DNA from: Streptomyces aureus
GTDB taxonomy: Bacteria > Actinomycetota > Actinomycetes > Streptomycetales > Streptomycetaceae
Reading direction: 5' to 3'
DNA: 64,000 nt
Assembly: GCF_000725495.1 (NCBI RefSeq)
Contig: NZ_JNZD01000003.1
Location: 329,557-393,556, forward strand
Part shown: positions 60,634 to 64,000 of the stretch, one piece after another
Layout of the letters: every line of letters starts with the position of its first letter
Numbering within the stretch: the stretch's first letter is position 1
Notes under the pieces: model-generated
What the model was told of the DNA's origin: nothing
Seen by the model: only the letters and a program-made list of their open reading frames with translations
Databases searched by the model: none
Made by a program: the position numbers and the translations under genes

Positions 60634-62277
60634 ATGAGCAGTGCCACTCCCACCGTCCCCCCGTCCGCGCGCCGGCTTCCGCTGGCCGGCGTCCTGCGCC
60701 TCGGAGGGCCCTCCGACATCTGGTTCAAGCCCGCGCTGAGCGTCGTCGTCGCGGTCGCCCCGCCGAACCTGACCCTGCTGGCGCTGGGCCGGCTGGACCT
60801 CGCGATGTACACGATGGCCGGGTCGCTCTGCGCCCTCTACGCCCACCACCGCCCCTACGCCGCCCGGGCCCGGGCCCTCGCCTGGGTGGTGGCCGGCATG
60901 CTCGGCGGACTCGGCGTCGCGCTCGTCACGGCCTCGCTCACCACGAACGCCGCCGTCCTGGTCACCGTCGGCGCGCTGCTGGCCGCCGCGCAGAAGACCC
61001 TGTGCGACGCCACCCGCATCGGACCGCCCGGCCATGTGGTCCTCGCGTTCATCTCCTCGGCGTCCCTGTTCGCCCCCCAGAGCCTCGGCGCGGTGCCGGG
61101 CCACCTCGCCCTGGCCGCGGCGGCCGGAGCCTGGGCCTGGACCGTCGGCATGGCCCCCGGGCTCCTGCGCCCGCACGGTCCGGAGCGGCGCGCCACCGCG
61201 CACGCGCTGAACGCCGCCGCGGCGGCCGTCGCCGCACCGGAGGACGCCCGCGCCCGGGCCGCCGCGGCCGCCGCCGTGCACACCGCCTGGCAGTCGCTGC
61301 TCTCCACCGGAGCCCGCTCCGCGCCCCGGCGCGCCCTCGAACGGCTCGTCGTACGGGCCGAGGTCGCGCTCGCCGCACCCGCCGGCACCGACCCCGAGCG
61401 GCTGCGCGGCTGGGCCCGCGCACTCGCCGGCACCGGGCCCGTCCCGCACCCCGACGGCCTCGGGGACGCCGCGGACGAACTCCTCGGCGTCGAGGCCGCG
61501 CTCGCCTTCGGGGAGCCGCCCCTGCTCGCCCGCCTCCGCCCGCTCGCCCCCATCGCCCTGCGCACCGCGCTCGGCTGCGCCCTCGCCGGATACGTCTCGC
61601 TCGCGCTCGGCGTCGGCCGCCCCTACTGGGCCCTGGTCACCGCCGCCTCCCTCTACCAGGCCAACGTCACCCTCACCTGGAGCCGGGGTGTCCAGCGCGT
61701 CACCGGCAACCTCCTCGGCGTGGCCGCCTTCGCCGTCCTCGTCCCGCTCGCCCACGCCGGACCGGCGGCACTCGTCCTGTGCTGCCTCGCCCTGAACTTC
61801 GGTGCCGAGGCCCTCATCGGCCGCAACTACTGGCTCGGCAGCGTCTGCGTCACCCCCATGGCCCTGCTGATCACCGAGTTCGCGCACGCCCAGCGGCCCG
61901 GGGAGCTGATGACCGACCGGGTGCTGGATACGCTGGTGGGCGCCGTCGTGGGCTTCGTCGCGGCCGTCGCCGTGACCAACCGCCGGGCGGGTGACCGCAT
62001 CGAAGCGGCGCTCACTGCGGTGGACCGGGCCCAGGAGCACGCCGCCGCGCTGCTCGCCGAGGAGCGGCCCGAGCCCGGCGCCCTGGAATCGGCCCGCCGC
62101 GGACTGTCGGCCGCCGTCGTGCACCTGCGCTCCGCCGCGGACGCCGCCGCCGGCGAGTGGTGGCGGCGCGCCCTGCCCGAGGAGCGGGTGATGCGGGCGG
62201 AACGGACCGGACACCGTACGCTCGCGGCGACGGTACGACGCCAGGGACTGCACCGCTGGGAGGGCGCACAGGTATGA
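60634..62277 (+). CDS. FUSC-family membrane protein (second copy)
   Basis: A 547-residue FUSC/aromatic-acid-exporter-like membrane protein. N-terminal helices (about residues 25-170) are followed by an Ala-rich cytoplasmic helical region, a second helix block (about 300-450) with VGRPYWALVTAASLYQANVT, and a cytoplasmic tail. It likely moves small organic acids or drugs outward. Its stop overlaps the start of the MarR-type gene (ATGA), so the two are translationally coupled. It is larger than the FUSC protein at 19378 and clearly a different subfamily. Confidence 0.88.
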   Translation: MSSATPTVPPSARRLPLAGVLRLGGPSDIWFKPALSVVVAVAPPNLTLLALGRLDLAMYTMAGSLCALYAHHRPYAARARALAWVVAGMLGGLGVALVTASLTTNAAVLVTVGALLAAAQKTLCDATRIGPPGHVVLAFISSASLFAPQSLGAVPGHLALAAAAGAWAWTVGMAPGLLRPHGPERRATAHALNAAAAAVAAPEDARARAAAAAAVHTAWQSLLSTGARSAPRRALERLVVRAEVALAAPAGTDPERLRGWARALAGTGPVPHPDGLGDAADELLGVEAALAFGEPPLLARLRPLAPIALRTALGCALAGYVSLALGVGRPYWALVTAASLYQANVTLTWSRGVQRVTGNLLGVAAFAVLVPLAHAGPAALVLCCLALNFGAEALIGRNYWLGSVCVTPMALLITEFAHAQRPGELMTDRVLDTLVGAVVGFVAAVAVTNRRAGDRIEAALTAVDRAQEHAAALLAEERPEPGALESARRGLSAAVVHLRSAADAAAGEWWRRALPEERVMRAERTGHRTLAATVRRQGLHRWEGAQV

Positions 62278-62837
62278 CGACACCGGACGGGCGAAGAACC
62301 GCGGACGACGATCCCACGGAGCCCGCCGCGGTGCCCGGCGACACGGTGGCGGCCGTCGTGCGGCAATGGGAGACCGTGCGGCCCGACCTCGACACCGGGC
62401 CCATGGAGGTCATCGGCCGGGTCAACCGCTGCGCCGCGCTGCTCCAGCAGGCCGAGGACGCGCCGCTGCGCCGGGCCGGGCTGACCCGCCCCGAGTTCGA
62501 CGTGCTCGGGACGCTGCGCCGCACGGGGCACGAGCTGACCCCGAGCGAGATCGCCCGCGAGACCTTCTCCTCGGGGGCCGCCGTCACCAAGCGGCTCAAG
62601 CAGCTGACCGAACGCGGGCTGGTCGAGCGGCGCGGGGACACCCGGGACCGCCGGGTCGCGCACGTCCGGCTCACGGACGCCGGACGCGACCTGGTCGACG
62701 CCGTCCTGCCCGATCAGCTGGCCTACGAGACCGGCGTCCTGTCCGGCGTCGACCGCGAACGCCAGCGCGAACTGGCCGAGCTGCTGGGCGAGTTGCTCGG
62801 ACAGCTCGAGGGCCGCCTGCGACTGCCCCGCGCCTGA
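62274..62837 (+). CDS. MarR-family transcriptional regulator
   Basis: A 187-residue repressor with the MarR winged helix: LTPSEIARETFSSGAAVTKR, then LKQLTERGLVERR and wing DTRDRRVAHVRLTDAG. Start ATG 62274 overlaps the FUSC stop by 4 bases. The arrangement is a classic exporter-repressor operon; a dyad at 60606-60620 in the operon promoter is its likely target. Confidence 0.93.
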   Translation: MTTPDGRRTADDDPTEPAAVPGDTVAAVVRQWETVRPDLDTGPMEVIGRVNRCAALLQQAEDAPLRRAGLTRPEFDVLGTLRRTGHELTPSEIARETFSSGAAVTKRLKQLTERGLVERRGDTRDRRVAHVRLTDAGRDLVDAVLPDQLAYETGVLSGVDRERQRELAELLGELLGQLEGRLRLPRA

Positions 62838-62935
62838 GGCGACGGTGGGCCGCGCGAGTCACCGGGGCCGGCCGCTCGGCGCGGCCGAGGGCGTCCGGCG
62901 GACCGGACGGCGTCACCGGCCCCGGCGAAGGGTGT

Positions 62936-63008
62936 GGGGCAGACCGGGCCGAGGACACCGCGGCCGACCCCGGCCGACGGCCGCGGCTTCCTAGGCCCGG
63001 TCTGCCCC
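62936..63008. terminator. 15-bp perfect long-range stem between convergent MarR and VOC genes
   Basis: GGGGCAGACCGGGCC (62936-62950) and GGCCCGGTCTGCCCC (62994-63008) are exact complements; the enclosed bases also fold (GCGGCCG with CGGCCG-type arms). It abuts the VOC stop at 63010. Confidence 0.8.
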
Positions 63009-63009
63009 G

Positions 63010-63780
63010 TCAGGCCTTGTGCATCCCGCTCTCCGAGTAGATGCCGAAAGCCGCGCCCTGGCGGTCCCGGGCGACGGCCAGACGGCGGCCGTGCGGCTGC
63101 GAGACGGGCTCCATCAGCAGGTGGCCGTCCGCCATCAGCACCGCGTTCGCCGTGGCGTCGACGTCGTCGACGGCGAAGTACGGCAGCCAGTGCGAGGGGA
63201 CCTCGTGCGCGAAGTTCTCGTCCATCGTGACCATGCCGCCGAAGTCCGCGCCGTCGACGCCCCACTGGGGGTAGTGCGGCGAGGGTGTCACGGTCCAGCC
63301 GAACACCGTCGTGTAGAACTCGGTGACCCGGTCCGGCGCCCTGGTCAGCAGCTCCACCCAGCCGAGCGAGCCGGGCGCGTTGAACAGACCCGCGCCGGGG
63401 AAGGCCCGCGCCTGCCACATCTGGAAGACCGCGCCGCCCGGGTCGAAGGCGACCGAGAAGCGGCCGACGTCCAGCACGTCCATCGGGGCGAGGGCGAGGA
63501 CACCGCCCGCGGCCTGGACCGCCGCCGCGGTGGCGTCCACGTCGGTGACCGCGAACGACACGTTCCAGGCGACGGGCTGCGACTCCTGGTAGATCGGGGT
63601 GATCGCCGCGACGGCCGCGTCCCCGAGGTGCGCGACGGTGTACCCGCCCGCCTCCGGACGCGGGTCCGTCTCCGGACGCCAGCCGAACAGATCGGCGTAG
63701 AAGCCCTTGGCGCCCTCGAGGTCGTCGGTCCCGAGCTCCGTCCAGCAGGGTCCGTTGGGCACCGGCCTGTCGAGCTTCAT
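63010..63780 (-). CDS. VOC (glyoxalase/bleomycin-resistance fold) protein, two domains
   Basis: A 256-residue protein with two VOC modules (about residues 8-120 and 135-250). Each has strands of the type PCWTELGTDDLEGAKGFYAD or GWVELLTRAPDRVTEFYTTV. Such proteins bind a metal and act as lyases, dioxygenases or drug-binding proteins. Metal-ligand positions look incomplete, so a binding role is possible. AAGGAGA precedes the ATG. The upstream flank holds a hairpin and a TnpB-type gene. Confidence 0.88.
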   Translation of the reverse strand: MKLDRPVPNGPCWTELGTDDLEGAKGFYADLFGWRPETDPRPEAGGYTVAHLGDAAVAAITPIYQESQPVAWNVSFAVTDVDATAAAVQAAGGVLALAPMDVLDVGRFSVAFDPGGAVFQMWQARAFPGAGLFNAPGSLGWVELLTRAPDRVTEFYTTVFGWTVTPSPHYPQWGVDGADFGGMVTMDENFAHEVPSHWLPYFAVDDVDATANAVLMADGHLLMEPVSQPHGRRLAVARDRQGAAFGIYSESGMHKA

Positions 63781-63799
63781 CAGGTCTCCTTCGTGGATG

Positions 63800-63819
63800 C
63801 CCCGGCCTTCAGGCCGGGG
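63800..63819 (+). other. Hairpin upstream of the TnpB-type gene, possible transposon end structure
   Basis: CCCCGGCC-TTCA-GGCCGGGG is a perfect 8-bp stem with a 4-base loop, 20 bases from the VOC start. Hairpins of this form occur at the subterminal ends of IS200/IS605-type elements. It might instead be a terminator or cis element for the VOC gene. Confidence 0.45.
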
Positions 63820-63935
63820 TGGGGGTACGTCCCGCTCGCGGGGGAGAAACGAGGCTCCTGCGGAGCAGGGCAGGGAGAGCCGGTTCGCCCGCCGGGCGGA
63901 TCGGCGTTGTCAGTGGCGGCCGTTAGGTTGCTCGC

Positions 63936-64000
63936 GTGTATCTGCGGTATTCCTTCCGGCTCGAGCCGATGCCGGGTCAGCGCATCGCGCTGGCCCGTAC
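63936..64000 (+). CDS. TnpB-type (IS200/IS605-family) RNA-guided nuclease, N-terminal end only
   Basis: Only 21 codons are inside the window. GTG 63936 gives VYLRYSFRLEPMPGQRIALA, the characteristic TnpB/OrfB N-terminal helix-turn-helix start (RY-FRL-P-PGQR-ALAR). TAGGTT at 63924-63929 ends 6 bases before the GTG, so the transcript may be leaderless. TnpB nucleases use an RNA from the element end to cut matching DNA. Whether this copy is intact cannot be seen. Confidence 0.72.
   Translation, partial: MYLRYSFRLEPMPGQRIALAR

Overview
The window is very G+C-rich actinobacterial DNA and almost certainly comes from a Streptomyces chromosome arm or arm-proximal region. The evidence is strong third-codon-position GC bias, many GTG starts, a PP2C phosphatase fused to a histidine-kinase-like ATPase, DUF6214, DUF5134 and Rv1733c-type proteins, a TTA (bldA-type) codon in a regulator, and a rifamycin-associated element in front of helR. 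No tRNA, rRNA or CRISPR array was seen.

Layout. 1-4272: truncated ABC exporter, MltG lytic transglycosylase, FAD monooxygenase, YjbQ. 4218-10383: a roughly 6.1 kb insert carrying two divergent SNF2-type helicases. It is flanked by a 47-bp direct repeat made from the 3' end of yjbQ and looks like a genomic island with attL/attR scars. 10492-25582: ordinary Streptomyces genes: Tat-lipoprotein multicopper oxidase, SpoIIE phosphatase, methyltransferase, NAD kinase, RibD-like reductase, HAD hydrolase, Lrp regulator with a divergent FUSC protein, lactonase, CbiX-like protein, sugar kinase and uracil-DNA glycosylase. The spacers between them hold several different G+C-rich minisatellites. 25583-38370: an accessory region. 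It starts with a broken inverted piece of a second ung gene, then a hairpin, then an 11.5-kb leftward module.

The leftward module (37651 down to 26165) reads VMAP-like protein, MoxR AAA ATPase, a 1435-residue vWA-like/NB-ARC/TPR protein (FxsT-type), alpha/beta hydrolase, caspase-like protease with a helical effector-associated tail, a 60-residue peptide, and an HExxH protein of the alpha-ketoglutarate peptide hydroxylase type. I read this as a vWA-MoxR-VMAP conflict (immunity) system with two effector enzymes. Its peptide/HExxH pair resembles the FxSxx-COOH RiPP-like modules, but the radical SAM and FxsC partners are missing. This is the strongest candidate for an undescribed variant.

38371-43172: a TTA-containing ArsR-type regulator, a secreted I36-type inhibitor, a lipoprotein, a BNR/sialidase-like propeller and an Rv1733c-type membrane protein. 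43195-43640: a complex minisatellite. 43658-51979: HEAT-repeat protein, MprF-like protein, small membrane proteins including a Met-rich one next to an ECF sigma factor, and an old yellow enzyme with a divergent ArsR regulator. 52178-54448: rifamycin-associated element and HelR, a rifamycin-resistance RNA polymerase recycling ATPase. 54452-63780: ferredoxin reductase, DUF6214, TetR, HAD, M56 peptidase, DUF5134, a second FUSC protein coupled to a MarR regulator, and a VOC protein. The window ends in the first codons of a TnpB-type gene.

All functional calls come from reading the translated sequence by eye. No database search was run, and GC statements are by inspection.
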